33,119 nucleotides of DNA. It comes from an uncultured Bacteroidota bacterium (GTDB lineage: Bacteria > Bacteroidota > Bacteroidia > Bacteroidales > F082). Position 1 is the first letter of the stretch, and every line of letters starts with the position of its first letter. The stretch covers positions 1-33,119 of the forward strand of contig CAJXKB010000033.1 of assembly GCA_913055825.1 (NCBI GenBank), in the 5' to 3' direction. Below, in pieces: positions 7,398 through 15,573 of the stretch. The position numbers and the translations under genes were made by a program. Under the pieces are notes generated by a model. The model searched no databases. It saw only the letters and a list, made by a program, of their open reading frames with translations, and was not told the origin of the DNA.

Positions 7398-9652
7398 GAT
7401 TTTATGTTTTTGGTTTGAATACTTTTTTTCCAGATAAGGGGCAACAGTGTGATGGCCCCCATGCCCGAACACAACATACTTAGCGCAACAAGCAACCCGA
7501 AATGGATCAAGGGAACCATGTCGGACAACATCAAAACCAAAAATCCGGCTGCTACCGAAACCATGTTGATAACCACCGCTTTCCCGGTGATTTGTAACAT
7601 ATCAGCAACAGCTTCATCACCACTCTTTCCGGCTTGTTGTACCTGTTTTAAATGATTTAACACATGCACTGAATAGTCGATTCCAATACCAAGCGAAGTG
7701 CTGGCTACCAATACAGTAGCAACATCAAGAGGGATGCCGACAAGCCCCATCACTCCAAACAAAACGACGAGCGTAGCCACAATAGGGACAATGGCCATCA
7801 AGCCGCTTTTAAACGATCTAAGCAAAAGGGCCACAATAAAAATTACCAAGACAAGCGCCAGCAAAAGACTGCTAAACTGACTGTAAAGCAAGCTGGTATC
7901 CATGTGTGAATACACCGATGGCATACCGGAGAATTCCACTTTGCAACAATTACTTTTATGGTTTTTCAGATAACTGTTCATAGCATTCACAAAAGCGTGC
8001 ATATCATCGCTGTTTCCCGACGAAAACCGTGCGTCGATAACGGCTTTTGTCAAATCGCTGTTTACAAGTTGCTTCATAATATCTTGTCCGTCAAGCAAAA
8101 ACCAGAGCTGCTGAATTTTTTTGGCATTCGACGGAATTTTTTTACCCTCACCCATTACCTCATTCATTTGCTCAATTAAATCGGCTACCGACTGTGGCTG
8201 GCTGATGTATGGAAAAGTTTTAAGGTAAGTCTCGGTTTTTTTCATTGTTTTCAGAAACCCCGGACTTTGTACATTTCCGGTAAACTCAACATAAACAACT
8301 TCGGTGCCGCCTAGTTTGTCACGAAGTTTTTTCTCGGCTACCCGTGTGGGATTTCCTTTCTTAAAATAATCGACCATATTTACATTCCGGTGCACCCGAA
8401 ACGAACCACCTATACCAAACAACAACAGGATAATCCAGATTGTCACGATCAGTTTTGGTCTCTCTTTCAGCACATAAAACAACGGTTGCAACAATTTGCC
8501 GCGAATAAAATTTGTTTTCGCCTTCTTTTCCCGGTTAGCTTTCGCTGACTTATTTCCTACAAAAGAAAGGATAGCCGGAATGAGCGTAAGCGATAATATC
8601 AGCGAAAACATAACCCCCAGCGCCGTAAAAATTCCAAAATCGCGAATCATTTTCAGATAGGCCCCCAGCACAAACGACAAAAAACCGACAATAGTGGTCA
8701 GTGCAGCCATAAGCACCGGAACAGCCACCAATTTTACAGCCTCAGCTACAGCTTTTTTACGACCAGCAGCTATCATTATACCTACCCGATTAACCACATG
8801 AATGGTGTAAGCACTGCCCACTGCAAGTAAAATAATTGGGATATTATCAGAAATCATGGTCAGTTCAAAACCAAGCATTTTCATGGAAGCTAACGTCCAA
8901 AGAATTGCCATGCCGGCTGTTAATACCGGAAGAAAAACACCTTTAAAACTCCTGAAACTTAACCACAGGACAAGTAAGATAACAAGCAAACTAATGGGAA
9001 TTAGTCGTTTTAAATCGTGAGCAATTAAGTCGGAAATTCCAATAACAAGATAGGGCGAGCCGGCAAAATAGAGCCGTTCATCCAAATGCATCCCTTCAAT
9101 TTTGTTGCGAAGCAACTTTGCGGCTTTGCTTTCATCAACCCCTGCACGAATGGTAAACATAATTAGCGCCATAGTCGTGTCGTTTGAAACAATAACCCCT
9201 TTATACATGTCATTTCCAAACACAATTTTTGTCAGACTATCGAGTTCAGCTTTAGTTTCAGGTAATTGCCCCGGCTTTACCAATGGGTCAATGGAAATTC
9301 CAAAATCGCCACCTTGGATATGAATAATATTGGTCAGGCTAACAACAGAAGAAACCAATGTATCATATTTCAAACTATCTGTAATCCGTGCAATGTCACG
9401 GATAACTCCCGGTTTTAACACGTTTTTTGCTTCCACACCAACCAGACCCATGGTATTTCCTCCAAATTCATCGCCAATATCTTTTAATAAACGGGCAGCC
9501 TGATCAGAATCAGGCAGGGATGTCGAAACATCGGAATTAATGCTCATCCCGTCTTTTAAAACATAAACAGCTCCGAGTGAAAGCAGGCTTACCAAAGCGA
9601 TTACCAGCCATCTGAAACGAATAATATGGTCAGCAAATTGTTTCATTTTCAT
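7394..9652 (-). CDS. MMPL/RND-family exporter (HAE3-like)
   Basis: This 752-residue inner-membrane protein has the duplicated RND plan. Helix 1 (about residues 13-33) leads to a large periplasmic loop, five helices at about 215-375, helix 7 near 400, a second periplasmic loop, and five helices at about 620-745. Each half carries an SSD/MMPL-like motif: LAVGSAYTIHVVNR in the first and LGIGIDYSVHVLNH in the second, the latter with the Asp-Tyr pair typical of proton-coupled relay. At this length it fits the HAE3 'predicted exporter' class rather than drug-efflux AcrB-type pumps of about 1050 residues. The ATG at 9652 is preferred over a TTG one codon earlier. It follows the TetR gene by about 54 bp and overlaps the LolA-like gene by four bases. 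Hydrophobic or lipid cargo is inferred from context only. Confidence 0.92.
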   Translation of the reverse strand: MKMKQFADHIIRFRWLVIALVSLLSLGAVYVLKDGMSINSDVSTSLPDSDQAARLLKDIGDEFGGNTMGLVGVEAKNVLKPGVIRDIARITDSLKYDTLVSSVVSLTNIIHIQGGDFGISIDPLVKPGQLPETKAELDSLTKIVFGNDMYKGVIVSNDTTMALIMFTIRAGVDESKAAKLLRNKIEGMHLDERLYFAGSPYLVIGISDLIAHDLKRLIPISLLVILLVLWLSFRSFKGVFLPVLTAGMAILWTLASMKMLGFELTMISDNIPIILLAVGSAYTIHVVNRVGIMIAAGRKKAVAEAVKLVAVPVLMAALTTIVGFLSFVLGAYLKMIRDFGIFTALGVMFSLILSLTLIPAILSFVGNKSAKANREKKAKTNFIRGKLLQPLFYVLKERPKLIVTIWIILLLFGIGGSFRVHRNVNMVDYFKKGNPTRVAEKKLRDKLGGTEVVYVEFTGNVQSPGFLKTMKKTETYLKTFPYISQPQSVADLIEQMNEVMGEGKKIPSNAKKIQQLWFLLDGQDIMKQLVNSDLTKAVIDARFSSGNSDDMHAFVNAMNSYLKNHKSNCCKVEFSGMPSVYSHMDTSLLYSQFSSLLLALVLVIFIVALLLRSFKSGLMAIVPIVATLVVLFGVMGLVGIPLDVATVLVASTSLGIGIDYSVHVLNHLKQVQQAGKSGDEAVADMLQITGKAVVINMVSVAAGFLVLMLSDMVPLIHFGLLVALSMLCSGMGAITLLPLIWKKSIQTKNIKS

Positions 9653-9706
9653 CAATTCATCTAATAGACTTTTTTAGACTGTTAGTCGAAAAACAGATAA
9701 AAAATT

Positions 9707-10303
9707 TTAATTTCTATGATTCACAATACCATAAAAAAGAACGTTTAACAACGCATTGAGCCGGGTTTCGAGGTTATCAAATTTATTTTCGGCAAAAACA
9801 GGGATTTCAAGTGCCTTCATGGCCAGCACAATAGTAAAAGCCACTGCTTCGCGATCTTCTTCAGCAATCTTAAATTGGCCGTCGGCTATCCCTTTTTGAA
9901 GAATGACATCCATAAATTTCACCTCCAAATCGTCATAAACACGCCGGTATTTTTGGATAAATTCATAATTATTCAGAAAATCTTTCTTCATGGTTTCGTA
10001 CAGGTTAACCAGCTTATCGAAACCTTTCCAGCGAATAATGACATAATCGTGGAGAATTTGCCGGGCATCACGTTTTGGATCGTTTATCACATCCAACAAT
10101 TCATTCTTAAGCAGGTTTCCCTCGTATTCAACCACTGCCCTAAAAACCTCCTCTTTATTTTTGAAATAGTAATAAAGGGTACTTTTCCCTTTTCCGGCTG
10201 CCTGAGCAATATCTTCCATGGTGGTTTTACGGAATCCATAACGCGCAAACACGCTTCTCGCGGTTTGTACCAGTTCATCACGTATTTCATCTTTATTCGC
10301 CAT
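9707..10303 (-). CDS. TetR/AcrR-family transcriptional regulator
   Basis: This 198-residue regulator has the N-terminal TetR helix-turn-helix at about residues 10-55: ARSVFARYGFRKTT, MEDIAQAAGKGKSTLYYYF, KNKEEVFRAV. The remaining helical part would bind the ligand and form the dimer. The ATG at 10303 is favoured because the only longer in-frame start is a TTG inside the promoter. It is the first gene of the unit with the MMPL exporter, LolA-like protein and beta-barrel, and probably represses its own promoter and so the whole unit. The inducer is unknown, and is plausibly a hydrophobic compound or fatty-acid derivative as for many TetR proteins beside exporters (inference). Confidence 0.93.
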   Translation of the reverse strand: MANKDEIRDELVQTARSVFARYGFRKTTMEDIAQAAGKGKSTLYYYFKNKEEVFRAVVEYEGNLLKNELLDVINDPKRDARQILHDYVIIRWKGFDKLVNLYETMKKDFLNNYEFIQKYRRVYDDLEVKFMDVILQKGIADGQFKIAEEDREAVAFTIVLAMKALEIPVFAENKFDNLETRLNALLNVLFYGIVNHRN

Positions 10304-10329
10304 CCGGACTAAATTCGTATTCTGTTCTA

Positions 10330-10361
10330 CAAAGTAAATAAATTTTATTATAAATGTCAAA
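10330..10361 (-). promoter_or_regulatory. Promoter of the tetR-MMPL-lolA-porin unit
   Basis: Read on the reverse strand, TTTG (10361-10358) is followed after exactly 20 bp by TTACTTTG (10337-10330), a one-mismatch TAnnTTTG box. The tetR ATG is 26 bp further on. The AT-rich sequence between the boxes has no obvious long palindrome, so the operator is not identified. Confidence 0.65.
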
Positions 10362-10383
10362 TATTTTTATGGGCACTGAAAAA

Positions 10384-10420
10384 AAACAACCTGCATGGGG
10401 CAAAATCATGCAGGTTGTTT
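10384..10420 (-). terminator. Strong bidirectional hairpin terminator after the DUF2723 gene
   Basis: The 14-bp perfect inverted repeat AAACAACCTGCATG (10384-10397) / CATGCAGGTTGTTT (10407-10420) has a 9-nt loop. On the reverse strand the stem runs into an uninterrupted T-tract, ending the DUF2723 transcript before the tetR promoter. The forward side is also U-rich. Confidence 0.9.
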
Positions 10421-10446
10421 TATTAACAATTCAAATACAAAAACAA

Positions 10447-13400
10447 TTATTTCACAGCACGCATGTCTTTGATCTGATTATAAAAAGCATCTTCCATTTT
10501 TTTGGACAGTTTCTTTTGTCCGTAATCTTTGGTAATCTGACCTAACTGCTGCAACGAAGCCAACGCCTCGCGAATATTATCGTTATAATAAGGCACAAAG
10601 CGCTCATTAAGGCTGTTATAATATCGCAAATCATCCATGTAACGGTTAAAAATAGCATTTACCAGTTTATTTCCTTTTTTAACAGCTCCTGCCTGATAAT
10701 ATAATAATGCCCAATGCGTTGTAAAATAATCATAGGGAAACTTATTACCCGGGAAGAAATACAGCCCTTTATCAAGCACTTTTATCGCCGAATCGTATCT
10801 ATGCAGATTCACAAGCGATTGAGCCAAACGAATATACGACTGTTTTGCAATGGTTGAATTACGGAAACTTTCGCGATCCACATTTACATCAGGTTCGTTG
10901 AGACGACCCCAGCGCGTTTTCGGATCCATCAATATTTTATAAGAATCATCGGCATCCACACCCCCTACCCTTTTAATATAATCAGCAGCCAGGGTAGGTT
11001 TAAACCGATATACAATACCTTCCATGTGGCAGTATTTGTCCACATTCAGCACTTTGCTAACACTGGAAGGGTTGGCAAAATAAATGGGTCGTTTCCAGTT
11101 ATTTGTTGCAATTAAATCAAGTAGCATCAAGTCACTGCGGTACAGATAGTTCTGTTTAACTTTCCAGTGAATTTCTTTAACAATTTTACCTGCATTTTTT
11201 GGTGCTACGGTTCCCGATTGAACCACCGCAGCCGAATCCACTTTCAGATATAAATTTTTGCTTGGCAAATAATCAATTTTCTTACCCGATTGCAAAGGTA
11301 TTTTAGTACGCGGATCATCATCGGCAATAAAACCAATGGCATCCCTCAAAGCAACTTGTCCTTTAATCATCGGATAAACTGGCAGTGCATTAAAAAGTCC
11401 CAGGTCATATTTTGAAGCATGAATTGTCAACGGCAACGGAGCTGAATTATATTCCTGTTTAAACATCTGGTCGGTGTACCAGGCACCTGAAGCCAGCATG
11501 TAATTCACCACCCTCACATCCGTGCGAATACCCTCCACCTCCTGTGCATACCACAGCGGAAAAGTATCGTTATCGCCATTGGTAAACAAAATAGCATTGG
11601 GAGCACACGATTCAAGGTACATTCGCGCAAAGTCGCGGGTAGCATATTTACCGGAACGGTCATGCGAATGCCAGCCTTCTTTAGCCATATTTGCGGGGAC
11701 AAGTATCAAACTGATCAGGGTAACCGAAACGGCCACCAATACTCCTTTTCCTGTTCGTTTTTTGATCCATTCAAAAAGTGACAACACCCCGAAGCCGATC
11801 CAAATGGCAAAAGCATAAAACGAACCCGCATAAGCGTAATCCCGTTCACGCGGCTGCATCGGGGTTTGATTCAGATAAACGATAATAGCTAACCCGGTCA
11901 TTATAAATAAAACACTCACCACCCACGTATCTTTTTTACTTTTCGACAGCTGAAAGAAAAATCCGAGCAAGCCCAATATAAGTGGCAGAAAATAAAAACG
12001 TGCCCGTGCCGGGTTTTTCATACTGGCCGGCAAATTAGCCTGATCGCCCAAACGGGCTTTATCAATAAAATTGATACCACTAATCCAGTTGCCGTGATTA
12101 ATTTCCCCCTGGCCTTCAATGTTGTTTTGCCTACCCACAAAATTCCATAAAAAATACCTTAAGTACATATGGTCGAACTGATAGGTAAAAAAGAATTTCA
12201 AATTGGTGGCAAAGCTGGGCTTAATGATGGTTTTCGTTTTTCCGTTCCCCATGTCAACCCGAATAGGGGTTCCGCCGGTACCGCCGTAAGCGGCACTTTT
12301 GTATATTTTAATATGACTGGGCTTTTGGTTGCTCCACATTCTGGGAAACAGTGTTTCAAACCGCGGATCATAAACCGGAACAGTGCCTTTGCGGTCGTCA
12401 ACTACCACATATTTTCCTTTTTTATCATCTCGTTTATAAACCGGTGTTCCATCAGTTCGTCCTATTTCGGGAGCATTATAATACTGGCCGTAAAACAAAG
12501 GCCAGGTGCCATATTGCTCACGGTTAAGATAAGACAAGAGGCTGACTGCATCTTTAGGATCATTTTCGTTTATGGGCGTATCGGCATTTGCCCTTATCAC
12601 CAACATCAAAAACGAAGAATATCCAATAAGTATAAATGTAAGTGCCAGCAGCATGGTGTTATAAACCACTTTTCCCTTTTTACGGGTATAATAAATCCCA
12701 TAAACCAACAACCCGATAAGTAACAAGAAATAAAATATAGTACCACTGTTAAAAGGCAAGCCCAAATCATTAACAAAAAATAATTCGGTTTTCCCGGCGA
12801 GGTTCACAACCTGTGGAATAATAATGTACATCACAGTTGCGAGAATACCAATACCAACCAGTCCTGCGATGAAGAAGCCTTTCCACGAAAACTTGTATTT
12901 TTTATAATAATACACATAAACAATAGCCGGAATGGTCAGCAGGTTAAGCAAGTGTACGCCGATAGCAAGCCCGGTAAGGTAGGCGATAAGCAAAATCCAG
13001 CGAAAGCCGCTACGTTCATCTGCCACTTCTTCCCATCGAAGAATCGCCCAAAAAGTCAATGCGGTAAAAAATGAAGACATGCCATACACTTCGCCTTCCA
13101 CCGCCGAAAACCAGAACGAATCGGTAAAAGTATAAGCCAGTGCACCTACCATTCCCGCACCAAGTACCGCCCACATTTGTCCTTTGGTCATACTATCGCC
13201 TGACTTTCTAATATAAATTTTCCTGGCAAGCATCGTAATCGTCCAAAACAAAAACAGGACAGTAAAAGCACTGCTCAGTGCCGACATAATGTTAACCATA
13301 ATGGCCACATGGGCAACATTTCCAAAAGCAAAGAGCGAAAAGAAACGCCCAATCATTTGAAAAAGAGGAGCGCCGGGCGGATGTCCTACCTGTAATTTAT

Positions 13401-13530
13401 AAGCCGTGGCAATATATTCGCCACAATCCCACCAGCTGGCCGTAGGCTCAAGGGTGGACAAAAACACAAAGGCTGCAATGGCAAAAACACCCCAGCCTAT
13501 CCTGTTATTCAGTTTCTTAAAAGTATCCAT
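10447..13530 (-). CDS. DUF2723 membrane protein, putative GT-C-type glycosyltransferase
   Basis: This is a 1027-residue protein. The N-terminal part has about seven membrane helices (residues 12-315), a periplasmic segment of about 190 residues, then four more helices (about 505-615) and a soluble C-terminal region. The first loop contains WWDCGEYIATAYKLQVGHPPGAP (residues 33-55), the hallmark of DUF2723 (PF11028); acidic residues in such a first loop resemble the DxE-type motif of GT-C transferases that use lipid-linked sugars. Conserved MQPRERDYAYAGSFY and FTNGDNDTFPLWYAQ follow. The last 150 residues include a helical repeat (SYIRLAQSLVNLHRYDSAIKVLDKGLYFFPG) that looks TPR-like. A protein O-glycosylation or envelope glycan role is inferred from the fold class, not shown. 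It stands alone, bounded by the terminator at 10384-10420. Confidence 0.9.
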   Translation of the reverse strand: MDTFKKLNNRIGWGVFAIAAFVFLSTLEPTASWWDCGEYIATAYKLQVGHPPGAPLFQMIGRFFSLFAFGNVAHVAIMVNIMSALSSAFTVLFLFWTITMLARKIYIRKSGDSMTKGQMWAVLGAGMVGALAYTFTDSFWFSAVEGEVYGMSSFFTALTFWAILRWEEVADERSGFRWILLIAYLTGLAIGVHLLNLLTIPAIVYVYYYKKYKFSWKGFFIAGLVGIGILATVMYIIIPQVVNLAGKTELFFVNDLGLPFNSGTIFYFLLLIGLLVYGIYYTRKKGKVVYNTMLLALTFILIGYSSFLMLVIRANADTPINENDPKDAVSLLSYLNREQYGTWPLFYGQYYNAPEIGRTDGTPVYKRDDKKGKYVVVDDRKGTVPVYDPRFETLFPRMWSNQKPSHIKIYKSAAYGGTGGTPIRVDMGNGKTKTIIKPSFATNLKFFFTYQFDHMYLRYFLWNFVGRQNNIEGQGEINHGNWISGINFIDKARLGDQANLPASMKNPARARFYFLPLILGLLGFFFQLSKSKKDTWVVSVLFIMTGLAIIVYLNQTPMQPRERDYAYAGSFYAFAIWIGFGVLSLFEWIKKRTGKGVLVAVSVTLISLILVPANMAKEGWHSHDRSGKYATRDFARMYLESCAPNAILFTNGDNDTFPLWYAQEVEGIRTDVRVVNYMLASGAWYTDQMFKQEYNSAPLPLTIHASKYDLGLFNALPVYPMIKGQVALRDAIGFIADDDPRTKIPLQSGKKIDYLPSKNLYLKVDSAAVVQSGTVAPKNAGKIVKEIHWKVKQNYLYRSDLMLLDLIATNNWKRPIYFANPSSVSKVLNVDKYCHMEGIVYRFKPTLAADYIKRVGGVDADDSYKILMDPKTRWGRLNEPDVNVDRESFRNSTIAKQSYIRLAQSLVNLHRYDSAIKVLDKGLYFFPGNKFPYDYFTTHWALLYYQAGAVKKGNKLVNAIFNRYMDDLRYYNSLNERFVPYYNDNIREALASLQQLGQITKDYGQKKLSKKMEDAFYNQIKDMRAVK

Positions 13531-13640
13531 TAAAATAATTTTGAATATGCGTATTAAGGCAGCGAATTTAAGAAATTTATTGGCCGGCTTTTAATTTTAA
13601 GAAATTTTAAAACATAAGAATGTGATTTTAAAAAAAATTG

Positions 13641-13648
13641 TACATTTG
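13641..13648 (+). promoter_or_regulatory. -7 promoter box of tRNA-Gln (and probably rimP-nusA-infB)
   Basis: TACATTTG is an exact TAnnTTTG match ending 9 bp before the tRNA, so the primary transcript would carry almost no 5' leader. No strong TTTG is seen at the ideal -33 distance. Confidence 0.6.
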
Positions 13649-13657
13649 CAGCCCGAT

Positions 13658-13728
13658 TGTCCGATGGTGTAATGGCAGCACTGCAGATTTTGGTTCTGCC
13701 GGTTCAGGTTCGAGTCCTGGTCGGACAA
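13658..13728 (+). tRNA. tRNA-Gln (anticodon TTG)
   Basis: The acceptor stem TGTCCGA (13658-13664) pairs fully with TCGGACA (13721-13727), with A as discriminator base. The anticodon arm is GCAGA-TTTTGGT-TCTGC, whose loop centre reads TTG, decoding CAA/CAG glutamine codons. The T arm CCAGG/CCTGG-type stem with GGTTCGAGTCC is present. CCA is not encoded. The weak U1-A72 end pair is typical of glutamine tRNA. Confidence 0.95.
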
Positions 13729-13755
13729 CTTGATGTGATACTAAAGAATGATTTT

Positions 13756-13780
13756 GAGGGGACAGGTAGTCCCCTCTTTT
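13756..13780 (+). terminator. Intrinsic terminator between tRNA-Gln and rimP
   Basis: The perfect 8-bp stem GAGGGGAC (13756-13763) / GTCCCCTC (13769-13776) with loop AGGTA is followed by TTTTATT. It ends the tRNA transcript and lies only 8 bp before the rimP start codon. Any transcript reaching rimP from the tRNA promoter must read through it. A weaker possible promoter (CTTG 13729-13732, TGATTTTG 13749-13756) overlaps its left arm. Confidence 0.85.
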
Positions 13781-13788
13781 ATTGAAAT

Positions 13789-14250
13789 ATGATTGATACA
13801 AAAGAGATAATACAGTTGGCGGAACAAGGCCTTGCGGGTACCGATCGCTATTTGGTCCATGCAAAGGTGAACAACGAAAACGTTATCAACGTGGTGATTG
13901 ATAGCGACTCGGGTGTTACCATTGAACATTGTATCGAATTGAGTCGTTTTATCGAACATCAATTGGATCGTGATAAAGAAGATTTTGCATTAAAAGTATT
14001 GTCGTCAGGCCTCGAATTTCCTTTCACCATGCTTCGCCAATACAAAAAACACATTGGAAAACTGATATCCATAAACCTGAATGACGGGAATCAACTTAAG
14101 GGCATCCTTCAGGAAGTAAACGAGAATCAGATTGTGCTGTTGGAAGAAATTGAAAAAAAGTATAAAAAGAGAACAAAAATAGTTCAGGGGGAAATGCTGC
14201 AAATCCCCATGTCTGAAATTAAACAAGCTAAAGCCGTAATAAAATTTTAA
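13789..14250 (+). CDS. rimP: Ribosome maturation factor RimP
   Basis: This 153-residue cytoplasmic protein is needed for 30S subunit assembly. The N-terminal alpha/beta domain includes VVIDSDSGVTIEHCIELSRFIEHQLD and DFALKVLSSGLEFPF (about residues 36-80), the conserved core of RimP. The C-terminal Sm-like domain (about 85-150) includes HIGKLISINLNDGNQLKGILQEV. Length and order are normal for Bacteroidota. It is followed by nusA after 17 bp and then infB, the widely conserved rimP-nusA-infB operon. The tRNA-Gln gene and its terminator lie immediately upstream. Confidence 0.96.
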   Translation: MIDTKEIIQLAEQGLAGTDRYLVHAKVNNENVINVVIDSDSGVTIEHCIELSRFIEHQLDRDKEDFALKVLSSGLEFPFTMLRQYKKHIGKLISINLNDGNQLKGILQEVNENQIVLLEEIEKKYKKRTKIVQGEMLQIPMSEIKQAKAVIKF

Positions 14251-14267
14251 AGGAAAAACACAAAGCA

Positions 14268-15503
14268 ATGGATAACATTAATTTGGTCGATACCTTCTCG
14301 GAATTTAAGGAATTTAAAAATATCGACAGAGAAACTATGATGCGCATTATTGAAGATGTGTTTCATAGCATGCTGACCAAAAAATACGGTGAGGACAGCA
14401 ACTTTGACGTGATTGTGAATATCGACAGGGGCGACCTTGAAATATGGCATTATCGCGAAATTGTTGAAGACGGTGAAGTGGAAGATCCAAATACACAGAT
14501 TGCCTTCTCGGATGCCATTAAAATTGAACCCGATTTTGAAGTAGGAGAGGAAGTTTCCGAACAGATCTTTCTTTCCGATTTTGGCCGGCGCGAAATTCTT
14601 TCCATCCGCCAAAATCTTGTTTCCCGGATTATGGACTATGAAAAAGACAACGTATTCAAAAAATATAAAGAAAAGGTAGGCGAAGTTGTTACAGGCGAAG
14701 TTTACCAGGTTTGGAAAAAAGAAATACTGGTGCTTGACGATGAAGGTATTGAATTGATTTTGCCAAAATCAGAACAAATTCCTTCTGATTATTTTAAAAA
14801 AGGAGATACTATTCGTGCAGTAGTTTTAAAAGTAGAAGTCCGCAACAGTAATCCCATAATTATTTTGTCACGCACTTCCCCCACTTTTTTAGAACGCTTA
14901 TTTGAGTCGGAAGTCCCTGAAATCTACGATGGCCTAATCACCATCAAGAAGATTGTGCGTGTTCCCGGCGAAAGGGCTAAGGTAGCTGTTGAATCGTACG
15001 ACGACCGTATTGACCCGGTAGGTGCCTGTGTGGGCATGAAAGGCTCGCGCATCCACGGTATTGTCCGCGAGTTACGAAACGAAAATATTGATGTGATTAA
15101 CTTTACAACTAACGAAAATTTGTATGTGCAGCGTGCGTTGTCACCGGCAAAGATTACTTCTATCCATTTAGACGAAGAAAAACATCGTGCTGATGTTTAT
15201 ATGAAACCCGATCAGGTTTCACTCGCTATCGGAAAAGGCGGTTTTAATATCAGGCTCGCCGGATTGCTTACCGGTTATGAAATAGACGTGTATCGCGATA
15301 CGGATTCTGACACTGAAGATGTTGCTTTACAGGATTTCTCCGACGAAATTGATCAGTGGATCATAGATGAGCTAAAAAATATAGGTTGCGATACGGCAAA
15401 AAGTGTTTTGGAGTTAGATGTTGCCGAATTAGTTGATCGTACCGACCTGGAAGAGGAAACAATCCGGGAAGTAATTCGTATTTTGAAATCAGAATTTGAA
15501 TAA
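14268..15503 (+). CDS. nusA: Transcription termination/antitermination factor NusA
   Basis: This 411-residue protein binds RNA polymerase and controls pausing, intrinsic termination and antitermination. In order it has an N-terminal polymerase-binding domain (about 1-130), an S1 domain (about 135-200, [20 protein letters not shown]), and two KH domains (about 205-345) with [19 protein letters not shown] and [20 protein letters not shown] single short C-terminal helical domain of about 50 residues follows instead of the two acidic repeats of E. coli NusA, as is usual in this phylum. It is second in the rimP-nusA-infB operon. Because NusA acts on hairpin terminators, the one upstream of rimP is a plausible feedback site (inference). 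Confidence 0.96.
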   Translation: MDNINLVDTFSEFKEFKNIDRETMMRIIEDVFHSMLTKKYGEDSNFDVIVNIDRGDLEIWHYREIVEDGEVEDPNTQIAFSDAIKIEPDFEVGEEVSEQIFLSDFGRREILSIRQNLVSRIMDYEKDNVFKKYKEKVGEVVTGEVYQVWKKEILVLDDEGIELILPKSEQIPSDYFKKGDTIRAVVLKVEVRNSNPIIILSRTSPTFLERLFESEVPEIYDGLITIKKIVRVPGERAKVAVESYDDRIDPVGACVGMKGSRIHGIVRELRNENIDVINFTTNENLYVQRALSPAKITSIHLDEEKHRADVYMKPDQVSLAIGKGGFNIRLAGLLTGYEIDVYRDTDSDTEDVALQDFSDEIDQWIIDELKNIGCDTAKSVLELDVAELVDRTDLEEETIREVIRILKSEFE

Positions 15504-15573
15504 ATCATTGTTTGATAAGATAAATAAGTATATTTCGGGAATAATTATAAAAGATATATTAAAGGCAAACCAT

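Noticed and set aside
9875-10312. Open forward frame of 145 codons opposite the tetR gene
   Set aside because: It is the antisense shadow of a well-supported TetR gene with a promoter on the other strand.
12169-12723. Open forward frame of 184 codons opposite the DUF2723 gene
   Set aside because: Antisense to a conserved long gene; the translated sequence has no domain or signal features.
15496-15573. Earlier TTG start for infB, adding 26 residues and overlapping nusA
   Set aside because: The ATG at 15574 starts exactly at the conserved IF2N domain; the extra residues are unlike IF-2.
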